Shown here piece by piece: positions 9,197 through 16,259 of a stretch of 64,000 nucleotides of DNA (position 1 is its first letter; each line of letters begins with the position of its first letter). The DNA comes from Prochlorococcus marinus str. AS9601 (lineage in GTDB: Bacteria > Cyanobacteriota > Cyanobacteriia > PCC-6307 > Cyanobiaceae): the NCBI RefSeq assembly GCF_000015645.1, contig NC_008816.1, forward strand, positions 930,001 to 994,000, given 5' to 3'. Made by a program: the position numbers and the translations under genes. The notes under the pieces were generated by a model that was not told where the DNA came from, did no database searches, and worked only from the letters and a program-made list of their open reading frames with translations.

Positions 9197-9454
9197 ATGA
9201 AAATTATTAGTAAAGAAACAAGTAAAAGAGTTTGTGATCACATGAATAATGATCACATAGATTCAGTACACAAATATCTTATTCATTATGGGAAGATATC
9301 AAGATTTGAGAATGCTTATATGGAAGAAATTAATAATAGTTATATAAAAATCAATTACGATGGCCAATCAGCAATTATCAATTTTAAAAATGAAATATCT
9401 GAAGAAGAAATTCATTCAACTTTAGTATCAATGATTAAAGACATTAAAAAATAA
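9197..9454 (+). CDS. DUF2470 (HugZ C-terminal-like) protein
   Basis: 85 residues carrying the DUF2470 signature CDHMNNDHIDSVHKYL near the N-terminus. This domain is found at the C-terminus of haem-utilisation proteins of the HugZ type and as a stand-alone protein in cyanobacteria and plastids. A haem- or tetrapyrrole-related role is inferred from family only. It follows dus closely and is probably cotranscribed. Confidence 0.8.
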   Translation: MKIISKETSKRVCDHMNNDHIDSVHKYLIHYGKISRFENAYMEEINNSYIKINYDGQSAIINFKNEISEEEIHSTLVSMIKDIKK

Positions 9455-9472
9455 AATAATTTAAAAAAAAAT

Positions 9473-9637
9473 CTAATTTTTATTTTCATAGTAATCAGTT
9501 ATCTTTTTACATTCTTCAAATGAAAGCATGCTTAATCTAGATGTGGCTTTTATTTTTAGAATTGCACAAACAGCTAATAAGTCGGAGCTATCAATATCAA
9601 GTGCTTCAGAAAGTTCTAGGACCCTAAGACCTTTCAT
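9473..9637 (-). CDS. Stand-alone IF2-N-like mini-protein
   Basis: 54 residues from ATG at 9637 to TAG at 9473. The sequence RVLELSEALDIDSSDLLAVC followed by SRLSMLSFEECKKITDYY has the pattern of the IF2-N domain (a small helical domain at the N-terminus of initiation factor IF-2). Here it forms a whole protein. The role is unknown; binding to RNA or ribosome is a guess from the domain. It lies just downstream of the exported protein at 9680. Confidence 0.65.
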   Translation of the reverse strand: MKGLRVLELSEALDIDSSDLLAVCAILKIKATSRLSMLSFEECKKITDYYENKN

Positions 9638-9679
9638 TAGTATTAAAAAATCTTTTCTAAATTATCAAGAACCTTAAAA

Positions 9680-9916
9680 TCAATGGGCTGCATTTTTCCC
9701 TAAACCTGCAACGAATGGAAAAGTTTGTTCATCTCCAAATATATCTTCTACCGAAGAATTAGAAATATTAGTTTTTTTATTATCAGGCTTAATTTCTTCA
9801 ATTTCATTAGAAATATTATCTTTAATGTTATTTTCAATTTCTTTTGCTAATAAATTATTCGTATTAGAAAATATTGAAAAAACTAATACACATAAAAACA
9901 AAACAATTCTTTTCAT
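9680..9916 (-). CDS. Small exported protein
   Basis: 78 residues: a signal peptide (MKRIVLFLCVLVFSIF, likely cleavage after LLA near residue 24), an Asn/Lys/Glu-rich linker, and a C-terminal block FPFVAGLGKNAAH that looks like the conserved core. Probably periplasmic or lumenal. Family not recognised. It ends 42 bases before the IF2-N-like gene on the same strand. Confidence 0.65.
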   Translation of the reverse strand: MKRIVLFLCVLVFSIFSNTNNLLAKEIENNIKDNISNEIEEIKPDNKKTNISNSSVEDIFGDEQTFPFVAGLGKNAAH

Positions 9917-10011
9917 AAAAAAAATTTATCTAATACTATTGTTATATGCCAATAGAGTTAATTAGAAAAACTAGATTATTTTAAAACAAATCTATATAAA
10001 TCAAAAAATAA

Positions 10012-10248
10012 TCATCTTCCCAATTTATTTCTATTTTTAAATCTAATTAAAAAATAAAGACCTAGTAACAAAAGAATTGCTAATGAGTACTTATTAAGAA
10101 AAACATAAACCATATAGACGAGAAAGGGGAATAAGCATGCCCTCTTGAAATTTAATTTCTGTTCCTTTGACATATTTTTCCAATTTAAATATTCTTCCCA
10201 TTGAAAAATCTTCTTTATTTTTCTAGTTCTTTTTTTTCGATTAAACAT
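10012..10248 (-). CDS. Small basic membrane protein
   Basis: 78 residues: a strongly basic N-terminus (NRKKRTRKIKK), then two closely spaced hydrophobic stretches (about residues 39-50 and 55-67, separated by NKYS) and a basic end (RFKNRNKLGR). It looks like a helical hairpin with both ends in the cytoplasm. Function unknown. Confidence 0.6.
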   Translation of the reverse strand: MFNRKKRTRKIKKIFQWEEYLNWKNMSKEQKLNFKRACLFPFLVYMVYVFLNKYSLAILLLLGLYFLIRFKNRNKLGR

Positions 10249-10354
10249 AACTTTATAAATATAGTTTTGATGATTCTTATGTTAATAAACAAAATTAATC
10301 TACAATAACAAAATAAATTTTTTTCATTGAACAAAAATATTTTTTAAATAAAAG

Positions 10355-10774
10355 ATGAACTCAAAACCAGTTTGGAAAATAGAAAAAATTGTTTTACCTC
10401 AAGATGCAGATCATGCAGGCGTAATGTGGCACGGTAAATATTTTAATTGGCTTGAAGAAAGCCGAATAAATGCACTTTCAGAAGTAGGTATAAGTTATTT
10501 CGAACTAACTAAAAATGGCTTAGATTTACCTTTAATCAATACTTCTATAAAATATAAATCTCCTTTATTTCTTGGTGAAAAAATAACAATCGAGAGCGAA
10601 TTCAATATTGATAAAAGTCCTAGGATTAATGTAATTTCAAAATTTCATAACAAGAAAAATGAAATCTTAACGATTGCTGAAGTCAATTTAGTCTTAATAA
10701 ATAAACTGAATTTTTCTATAATAAGAAAAAGACCAGATTTCCTATCGGAAGCCTTTAGTAAATTAAATGGTTGA
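10355..10774 (+). CDS. Hotdog-fold acyl-CoA thioesterase (4HBT family)
   Basis: A 139-residue single-domain hotdog protein. The catalytic segment DADHAGVMWHGKYFNWLEE (from residue 17) matches the 4-hydroxybenzoyl-CoA thioesterase signature with Asp near residue 19, followed by the YKSPLFLGEKITI strand. Cyanobacteria need a 1,4-dihydroxy-2-naphthoyl-CoA thioesterase for phylloquinone and use a member of this superfamily, so that role is possible but not shown here. The substrate remains open. ATG start; a short membrane-protein gene lies 34 bases downstream. Confidence 0.82.
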   Translation: MNSKPVWKIEKIVLPQDADHAGVMWHGKYFNWLEESRINALSEVGISYFELTKNGLDLPLINTSIKYKSPLFLGEKITIESEFNIDKSPRINVISKFHNKKNEILTIAEVNLVLINKLNFSIIRKRPDFLSEAFSKLNG

Positions 10775-10808
10775 AATTATTATCCGCTAATTCAACGATT
10801 TATTAATT

Positions 10809-11006
10809 ATGAATATATTTCAAGTTATTGATTCTTATCAATATGAAATGGAATCAAGATATCAAGAAAAATCAATGCTCACTAATCTTTTTACAGAGCA
10901 CAAATTTATAGGATGGTTAGGGTTGTTTATAGTATTTTTCTCTATCTTTGCAATTTTTGTTTTTCAATTTCTTGAGTGGGAAAGTAATGACAATAATAAA
11001 AGTTAA
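10809..11006 (+). CDS. Small single-helix membrane protein
   Basis: 65 residues with a soluble N-terminal half (DSYQYEMESRYQEKS), one helix at about 34-54 (IGWLGLFIVFFSIFAIFVF) and a short acidic tail. It follows the thioesterase gene by 34 bases and precedes the 83-aa gene by 40, so it may be part of one transcript. Family not recognised. Confidence 0.6.
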   Translation: MNIFQVIDSYQYEMESRYQEKSMLTNLFTEHKFIGWLGLFIVFFSIFAIFVFQFLEWESNDNNKS

Positions 11007-11046
11007 GAAGATTTAATGCTTATAATTCAACTGAATGACATAAAAA

Positions 11047-11298
11047 ATGGCTATCTACTTAAAAATAACTAACCCTACAGAGGTTGTAAAAAAAAAGACC
11101 TCAAAATGGCTTACAGATATTACACCCGAAAGAATTGATAGAAAATTGGTCGAGGACGAAGTAATAAAAGGCATTATCGAGCAATTAACATTAGAAGGCA
11201 TAAAAGGAGAAATATCAGCAATTAATGGGTTTGAAGTAAATGAATCTTCAGTAATAACAAAAAATAATTTTGTTATTAGAAAAACAAAAACTTTTTAG
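11047..11298 (+). CDS. Conserved small soluble hypothetical protein
   Basis: 83 residues, no signal or membrane segment, Lys/Glu/Ile-rich with alternating hydrophobics (GIIEQLTLEGIKGEISAI). This is consistent with a small alpha/beta domain. It lies 20 bases before the Mrr-type nuclease gene, same strand. I cannot assign a function. Confidence 0.65.
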   Translation: MAIYLKITNPTEVVKKKTSKWLTDITPERIDRKLVEDEVIKGIIEQLTLEGIKGEISAINGFEVNESSVITKNNFVIRKTKTF

Positions 11299-11318
11299 AT
11301 AGAAAATAAAAATCTTTA

Positions 11319-12188
11319 ATGAAAAATTTTTTTATTTTAATTATTTTTATCATTTTTTTAATTTTTATAATAGTAAGAGATTATCAAATTAAGAAGAAAA
11401 AGTTAAAATTAAAAAATGCCTTAAATTCCAATTTCTTTATTAAAACAATTAATAAATTAATTGACGAGAACAAATACAATTTGTTAGAGGAGAGGATCAG
11501 ATTAAGGGAGATAGATGCTTACGGTAACGAGGATTATAAAAAATGGATTGGCAATCCACCTCTTGATGAAAAAGCCATTGAGAAAAATATATTTAATGGA
11601 TCTAAGCGATTTAAAGAGGGTATACCATACTTCTATGAAAAAGTAATTTTAAAAGAATTTGGAAGTACGGAATTATTTTTCGAAAAGTGGAGATCCTACT
11701 GTAATGAAAATCCTACTATTGATGATGAGATAATTGGATCTATTAGAAAGCTCGAGACTGAAGATTGGTTTGTTTTCATAGCAAGTCAAATTGAGAAATC
11801 ATGCTTAAACCTAATAGAAAAAAGCTACTCAAGTAAAAAAAAGGGAAACTACAAAAAAGGTATTAGATTTGAAAATCATTGTATGGAAATTCTCAAACAA
11901 AATGGCTGGGAGGTAAAAGAAACCCCTATTACAGGAGATCAAGGGGTTGACTTAATTGCGTCAATAAATGATTTGCGAATATGTATACAATGCAAAGATC
12001 ATGAAAAAGCCATTGGAAATAAAGCAGTTCAGGAAATTTCAGCTGGTAAATTATTTTGGAAAGGTACACATGCAATAATAGTCTCAAAATCTGGCTTTAC
12101 AAAGTCTGCTCATCAACTAGCAAAATCAAATAAAGTGGAACTAATCAATGAATATCAATTAAAAGATTTAGAAAAATTTATTGTTTAA
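11319..12188 (+). CDS. Membrane-anchored Mrr-type restriction endonuclease
   Basis: 289 residues. An N-terminal helix (residues 4-19, FFILIIFIIFLIFIIV) is followed by a basic flank, so the protein should be membrane-anchored with a cytoplasmic body. The C-terminal 110 residues are an Mrr_cat nuclease domain: GIRFENHCMEIL helix, then GDQGVDLIA with the catalytic Asp, then CIQCKDH giving the Q-x-K half of the PD-(D/E)xK site, and a KAVQEISAGK helix. Mrr cleaves modified DNA in E. coli; many anchored relatives are uncharacterised. No methyltransferase or specificity gene is adjacent, so a classic restriction system is not indicated. Confidence 0.82.
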   Translation: MKNFFILIIFIIFLIFIIVRDYQIKKKKLKLKNALNSNFFIKTINKLIDENKYNLLEERIRLREIDAYGNEDYKKWIGNPPLDEKAIEKNIFNGSKRFKEGIPYFYEKVILKEFGSTELFFEKWRSYCNENPTIDDEIIGSIRKLETEDWFVFIASQIEKSCLNLIEKSYSSKKKGNYKKGIRFENHCMEILKQNGWEVKETPITGDQGVDLIASINDLRICIQCKDHEKAIGNKAVQEISAGKLFWKGTHAIIVSKSGFTKSAHQLAKSNKVELINEYQLKDLEKFIV

Positions 12189-12193
12189 AAAGT

Positions 12194-12598
12194 TTATATC
12201 AATTGAGTTAAGCCCTCTTTATAAAGCAAAAGTGTTGTAAAAATTCCTGAGGCCCACATTAAACCTCTAGCTGTGGGGATATTAAATATATATGCACCAA
12301 TATATAAAAATCGAAAAATAGGATGAATCAATGCTGCAATTATTGCAATATTAGAGTCAGTTAAACTAATCAAACAAAGAAGACATGCGGGTGCATGTAG
12401 AGAAATACTTTCCCAACAATTTTGATGACACCAAACTGCTCTTTTTCCAAAAGAAGGTAATTCATCGAATAAAGCCCTTGGAGCAGACATATTTTCAACA
12501 GAATATCCTGCTTTAACTCTCCCTATAGTTAATGGAATAATTGATAATAAAACAACACCAACTGACAGACAAAGGCTCCAGGCAAAAGCTACTTGCAT
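12194..12598 (-). CDS. MAPEG-family membrane protein
   Basis: 134 residues with four hydrophobic segments. The middle contains RALFDELPSFGKRAVWCHQNCWESIS and the later IHPIFRFLYIGAYIFNIP block, a layout typical of the MAPEG family (membrane-associated proteins in eicosanoid and glutathione metabolism). Bacterial members are mostly uncharacterised. It converges with the nuclease gene, five bases apart. Confidence 0.78.
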   Translation of the reverse strand: MQVAFAWSLCLSVGVVLLSIIPLTIGRVKAGYSVENMSAPRALFDELPSFGKRAVWCHQNCWESISLHAPACLLCLISLTDSNIAIIAALIHPIFRFLYIGAYIFNIPTARGLMWASGIFTTLLLYKEGLTQLI

Positions 12599-12715
12599 AT
12601 GATTTAAATAATATTATTAGCTTAATAATTGAAGCTCGTTATCGTGATAAATGAAAAATCATTACCATAGATAAAACTTTGCAAAAAATGCTGTAATTTA
12701 TAAAAAAAATCATTT

Positions 12716-12841
12716 ATGGATATTTCAAAGATAGTTTTAATTTTTGGCATAAGCTTACTAATATATTCTGCTTTTCTGTTTTTAGGCTTTTTTCTTAAGA
12801 ATAAAAATCTAAAGGCACAGAATCTAAAAAAAGAAGAATAG
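12716..12841 (+). CDS. 41-aa membrane peptide
   Basis: ATG at 12716 to TAG at 12839-12841. A single helix covers about residues 6-25 (IVLIFGISLLIYSAFLFLGF), then a basic/acidic tail NKNLKAQNLKKEE. The inside-positive tail suggests N-out, C-in. The size resembles accessory subunits of photosynthetic complexes, but I recognise no family. Confidence 0.5.
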   Translation: MDISKIVLIFGISLLIYSAFLFLGFFLKNKNLKAQNLKKEE

Positions 12842-12972
12842 ATTATTAATGCCACGAAAATTTACTATTTTCACAATATTTTTATATCTTTTTGAATATA
12901 TTTAATGGAAATAAAATTTGATCCAAATAATAATAAGGGATATTTGAAATTAAATAAGACAGTTGCTGGTAT

Positions 12973-13266
12973 ATGAAAAAATTTTATAAATTTCTTAAAA
13001 GTTTTCTATTTATATCACTATGGCTTATTTTATCCTCATTTTTAACCCAATATTGGAATACCTTTCATTGGGAATATGTTTATTTAAACTTCAGAATTAT
13101 ATTTGATAAAGAATTTTGGTTTGTTGTAGAAAAAATTCTTTTAGGATTTGATATAGGTTACTGGTTAGAAGAAGCACTAAAATTCTTAAGTTATGAAATA
13201 CCTAAAGAATCATTTAAATATTTACCAATTTATTTCGCATTAAAGTCTATTTGGATAAAGAATTAA
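12973..13266 (+). CDS. Small aromatic-rich membrane protein
   Basis: 97 residues. One clear N-terminal helix (residues 10-26, SFLFISLWLILSSFL), then a Trp/Tyr/Phe-rich region (TFHWEYVYLNFRI) with a second amphipathic stretch. No family recognised. It converges with the fibrillin gene at 13276 with nine bases between the stops. Confidence 0.6.
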   Translation: MKKFYKFLKSFLFISLWLILSSFLTQYWNTFHWEYVYLNFRIIFDKEFWFVVEKILLGFDIGYWLEEALKFLSYEIPKESFKYLPIYFALKSIWIKN

Positions 13267-13275
13267 TTTCTATTT

Positions 13276-13818
13276 TTAATAGATTTTAATAAATTCCTTG
13301 AAATTATTGAATAAAGTCGGTGAATTTATTTTTCTTAAAACAAATAAAGTTCCTTTATCACCTCTACAGATTCTAAGCTTATTGCTTAAATATGTTATCT
13401 CTAACCACCCTAATTGTTCATTATTTATTTCTTTCATAGCCTTAAAATTTTTTCTTCCAAATTTAGGGCCAATAACACCGGCATGTGTAAATTTGACCCC
13501 AATTTTTTTTTCATTTATGTAATTAAATCTTATTAAAATGCCAGTACCAATAATTGATTTTATTCCTCTAGGTTTAAGTAAATTAAGACCATTTAAATTT
13601 AAGGGGTCAAGAAATTGAAGGTTATCAATAAAAGGAGAATATTTTAAAAAAGGGCTATTAGAACTACTCCACCTAAGCTCCCAAACACCCTGCAAATCAT
13701 TTCTATCTTTGGTAAAGGAAAAATTATGATCAATTTCAAGTTGTTCGGCAAAATTACGTATACTCTCTGAATTTGGAGATTTAAGAAGTAAATTTAATAA
13801 ATCATTTTCGGTTTCCAT
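13276..13818 (-). CDS. PAP/fibrillin-family protein
   Basis: 180 residues with the plastid-lipid-associated/fibrillin pattern: GVWELRWSSSNSPFLKYSP near residue 45, then DNLQFLDPLNLNGL, and a closing WLEITYLSNKLRICRGDKG block. Fibrillins bind lipids or quinones at plastoglobules and thylakoids in plastids; cyanobacterial members are less known. A second member lies 2.4 kb away at 16260. ATG at 13818, eleven bases from the divergent TTG start at 13829. Confidence 0.82.
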   Translation of the reverse strand: METENDLLNLLLKSPNSESIRNFAEQLEIDHNFSFTKDRNDLQGVWELRWSSSNSPFLKYSPFIDNLQFLDPLNLNGLNLLKPRGIKSIIGTGILIRFNYINEKKIGVKFTHAGVIGPKFGRKNFKAMKEINNEQLGWLEITYLSNKLRICRGDKGTLFVLRKINSPTLFNNFKEFIKIY

Positions 13819-13828
13819 TTAATAAACG

Positions 13829-14182
13829 TTGGAGTATATAGCTAAGGATAAATACTTACCTCCATGTGCTATATTCTACCCAGAATATGTTGATTTGATG
13901 ACAAAGAGCTATTGGCTTAAGAAAATTTCAATTCCAAATGCTGATTTATTTCTGGAATATATAAGGACAGTATTGCCTTGGATTAAATCTGTGGGAGGAG
14001 TAATAGTAAAAAGAGATTTAATACAAGAATCAACCTCAAATGAATGGGATGGAGGGCAGCTAGGATTAGTAATTGAATTCGAATCAAAATTTGCTGCTAA
14101 AAAAGCATTTTATTCTGAAGTATTTCAAAAATATCTGCAGTCCAGAGATTTAATGGAACTAGTTACTATAAGTACTCTTTAA
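13829..14182 (+). CDS. DUF1330-like ferredoxin-fold protein
   Basis: 117 residues from TTG at 13829; no ATG is available upstream. The C-terminal half (GGQLGLVIEFESKFAAKKAF followed by YLQSRDLMELVTIS) resembles the DUF1330 dimeric alpha/beta-barrel, a fold used by small monooxygenase-like proteins. The match is loose. Divergent from the fibrillin gene with ten bases between starts, so the two promoters must overlap the coding ends. Confidence 0.6.
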   Translation: MEYIAKDKYLPPCAIFYPEYVDLMTKSYWLKKISIPNADLFLEYIRTVLPWIKSVGGVIVKRDLIQESTSNEWDGGQLGLVIEFESKFAAKKAFYSEVFQKYLQSRDLMELVTISTL

Positions 14183-14319
14183 AAAAATCAACCAATATCG
14201 ACCTCACACAAACGACTTATAAGTATTTATTACTATTAAATTATTTATGTAATATTTATAACTTCACTAGCAATAGCATATTTTGCAAAATTTAGTTGTA
14301 AAAGTAATCCGTTAATCAA

Positions 14320-14499
14320 ATGAACTATTCAACAGAAAAAGATGATTATTTGATGACAACTCCATATACAAAGAAAATTCAGCAAAAATTTGAAAAGGTT
14401 AAATCTTTTTTAGAGCAAAATGGATTTAATCCTTCATCAGAGAGCTTAATGCAAGATATAGTTAGTTCAGAAGAATATATTACTAAAAATGGCTTATAA
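14320..14499 (+). CDS. 59-aa soluble hypothetical protein
   Basis: ATG at 14320 to TAA at 14497-14499. Polar and helical (KKIQQKFEKVKSFLEQNGF), with no membrane segment. The stop lies four bases from the stop of the convergent Psb34-like gene. Function unknown. Confidence 0.55.
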   Translation: MNYSTEKDDYLMTTPYTKKIQQKFEKVKSFLEQNGFNPSSESLMQDIVSSEEYITKNGL

Positions 14500-14503
14500 A
14501 ATA

Positions 14504-14683
14504 TCAGAATATATTCAGAGTCCTTAAATAATAAAAACCGCCTATAAGAAAAGGTAATAATATTCCAATAAATAAAAATATGGATTTCTTTGATTCGCCT
14601 TCTGATATGGGGTTAATTTCTGGTTCAATTGCAAAACCATTTTGTCTACCACCGCTTTCGGTTGTATAACCTTTTTTATTCAT
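14504..14683 (-). CDS. Psb34-like small thylakoid protein
   Basis: 59 residues from ATG at 14683 to TGA at 14504. The N-terminal block YTTESGGRQNGFAIEPEIN is followed by one helix (IFLFIGILLPFLIGGFYYL). This matches the T-T-E-x-G-G-R-x-N-x-F-A-x-E-P pattern I associate with the Hlip-related Psb34 (ssl1498) family, which acts in photosystem II assembly at CP47. The homology is from memory of the motif, so treat it as likely, not certain. Confidence 0.6.
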   Translation of the reverse strand: MNKKGYTTESGGRQNGFAIEPEINPISEGESKKSIFLFIGILLPFLIGGFYYLRTLNIF

Positions 14684-14771
14684 AAGAAAAATAATCTATG
14701 CAGATTATCTCATGTAAAAACTTATTTAAAAAAATTTTTTACATTTAGAATTAAACTAATTTTAAGATCTA

Positions 14772-14903
14772 CTAATTGATTTCAATCTGAGATTTCAATT
14801 TGGCAGCTTTTTTTAAAAGACCTACAACTTCCTTACGGCCAATAGCAAACTCAGCCTTGTTAAGTAACTCGCTATATTTTTTTGTGATTTCTCTATGGTT
14901 CAT
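14772..14903 (-). CDS. 43-aa helical peptide
   Basis: ATG at 14903 to TAG at 14772. Lys-rich helix-forming sequence (ITKKYSELLNKAEFAIGRKE, then VVGLLKKAAKLKSQIEIN). No membrane segment. The regular amphipathic spacing and the clean start and stop support a real gene, but I know no family. Confidence 0.55.
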   Translation of the reverse strand: MNHREITKKYSELLNKAEFAIGRKEVVGLLKKAAKLKSQIEIN

Positions 14904-14989
14904 TTTGAGTGTTATCTTCTTTAAATTATAAAGTTACTAAAAAAAATTTTTGTATAAAAGATATCAAAAAAGAGTTTAAGTAACTTTAC

Positions 14990-15292
14990 CTATTTAAACC
15001 AACCTTTTTTCTTTGGTTTAATCTCTTCTTTAAAAACTTCTTTTTTTCTCCCAAATAATCCCTTTTTTTGGACTGTTAAATTCTCTTCAACAGGTTTAGA
15101 TTTTCTATTAAATAAGCCTTTTTTAGGTTCTTTTTTAATTGATTCTTTTTTGTCAGAAATCTTTGTTTTTTTAGGATTTGATTTTGAATTTTTGGGTTTG
15201 CTATCTGCAAATAAAGTTTGATATACAAAAAAACCAAAAACAGTAAAGAAGCCTAATGCCTGTACTAGAGCAGTTCCAAGATTATCAAACAT
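14990..15292 (-). CDS. Membrane protein with basic repeat tail
   Basis: 100 residues. An N-terminal helix (residues 7-29, TALVQALGFFTVFGFFVYQT) is followed by a very Lys-rich, disordered tail in which the short motif KKGLFxRK occurs twice (KKGLFNRKSK, KKGLFGRKKE) with a final KKKGWFK. The tail could bind nucleic acid or acidic lipid, which is a guess. It directly follows the 15293 gene with no spacer. Confidence 0.6.
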   Translation of the reverse strand: MFDNLGTALVQALGFFTVFGFFVYQTLFADSKPKNSKSNPKKTKISDKKESIKKEPKKGLFNRKSKPVEENLTVQKKGLFGRKKEVFKEEIKPKKKGWFK

Positions 15293-15478
15293 TTAGGCCT
15301 CAACTTTGTATAGTGATTCTTTTTCTTTCGCTTCTATACATTTTTTATCATCAGACAAGCATTCAATTTCTGCCTTCTTCTCACTATGAGAACTGCAGCC
15401 ACCTGCATTTGCATTAGATATTGAAAACAAAGTTAGTACCCCTAAGATTAAGGCGCATGAGGTGTTAATCGGTTTCAT
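15293..15478 (-). CDS. Small Cys-containing exported protein
   Basis: 61 residues starting at ATG 15478. A signal peptide ends in SNANA before GGCSSHSEKK (cleavage near residue 25). The mature 37 residues hold three cysteines (GGCSSH, IECLSD, KKCIEA). An upstream in-frame start at 15514 is possible but would put a charged stretch before the signal peptide. Abuts the next gene downstream on the same strand. Function unknown. Confidence 0.6.
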   Translation of the reverse strand: MKPINTSCALILGVLTLFSISNANAGGCSSHSEKKAEIECLSDDKKCIEAKEKESLYKVEA

Positions 15479-15563
15479 GAGTTTTATTTTTATTATGGAA
15501 AAATAATTTCGCAATTGCGAAGATAATCTTCTCTTCTGCTAAAAGTATCCCCTTTTTATATAT

Positions 15564-15743
15564 CTATTTGTAGTAATTAACTAAATCGATAATTAATATT
15601 GCTAGTAAAGAAAAACCTAAAATGAAAGGGAAATAAGGATATTTATTTAAAATTTTGTTTAGTTGATTTTTCGATGTTTGTTTTTCCTTTTTCTTTTCTC
15701 TAGGTTGTAAACCTAACTCTTTCCTTCTCTTAGCTTCTCCCAT
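15564..15743 (-). CDS. DUF2839 protein
   Basis: 59 residues, ATG at 15743 to TAG at 15564. The N-terminus MGEAKRRKELGLQPREK is the hallmark of DUF2839, a cyanobacterial family of short proteins with a basic head and one C-terminal helix (here FILGFSLLAILIIDLV). Function unknown in the literature I know. Confidence 0.75.
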   Translation of the reverse strand: MGEAKRRKELGLQPREKKKEKQTSKNQLNKILNKYPYFPFILGFSLLAILIIDLVNYYK

Positions 15744-15820
15744 AATTTTTAAACTATTTATGACTATTCTATATACCCAGTAGTAGTAGTGTATTGTTCT
15801 AGATTTAAATTATTAATGGC

Positions 15821-15843
15821 TAATTTAATTTAATTTAATTTAA
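15821..15843. repeat. TAATT microsatellite
   Basis: Four uninterrupted copies of TAATT followed by TAA, in the spacer between the DUF2839 gene and the 35-aa peptide gene. Probably a product of AT bias and slippage. Confidence 0.8.
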
Positions 15844-15879
15844 ATTTTGGATATATTAAAAATATATAAAAAAAATTAC

Positions 15880-15987
15880 ATGATAGAAGTAGTTTGGTCA
15901 GTAAATATAATGATTGCGATTCTTATTATTGGTGTTGCCTGGGTTCTTTATTACATATTTACTTATGATCAAAAATTTACTTCCTAG
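15880..15987 (+). CDS. 35-aa membrane peptide
   Basis: ATG at 15880 to TAG at 15985-15987. Almost entirely one helix (VNIMIAILIIGVAWVLYYIF) with a short polar end YDQKFTS. Only four bases separate its stop from the start of the Nif11 gene, which supports cotranslation. Family not recognised. Confidence 0.55.
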   Translation: MIEVVWSVNIMIAILIIGVAWVLYYIFTYDQKFTS

Positions 15988-15991
15988 ATAA

Positions 15992-16174
15992 ATGTCAGAT
16001 AAAGATCTAAGTAATTTTCTAAAAAAGATAGAGCAACTTAATCAAATTGCTGAGCTAATAAAAAATAATCCTGGTAAAAAGTTATCCCTTTCAAAATGCA
16101 AGAATCATGATGAAGTAATTAAATTAACCACTGAATGGGGTTTTGATATTGGTAAAAGATGGGGAGAATATTAA
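15992..16174 (+). CDS. Nif11-domain small protein
   Basis: 60 residues. The C-terminal two thirds (LSLSKCKNHDEVIKLTTEWG, then FDIG) fits the Nif11 / nitrile-hydratase-leader-like domain: two helices around a central A/C-x-[ST]-x-[DE]-E-V core. In picocyanobacteria this domain forms leader peptides of prochlorosin-type lanthipeptides, but here it has no Gly-Gly cleavage site and no Cys-rich core, so it is probably a stand-alone member of unknown role. Confidence 0.65.
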   Translation: MSDKDLSNFLKKIEQLNQIAELIKNNPGKKLSLSKCKNHDEVIKLTTEWGFDIGKRWGEY

Positions 16175-16259
16175 TTGATTTTATTACCAGCATTATTAAA
16201 ATTTCCATCAACATCAAATTAAATTCCTAAGATTAATTAGTATTTCTTGTATTGGAGTT

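Noticed and set aside
12905-12976. 23-codon frame overlapping the 12973 gene by ATGA
   Set aside because: The overlap suggests coupling, but the frame is short, has no ribosome site and no recognisable composition; kept out as a gene.
14232-14322. Hydrophobic frame starting with ATT before the 14320 gene
   Set aside because: It has a helix-like sequence but only an ATT start and no ribosome site, unlike the 996 case.
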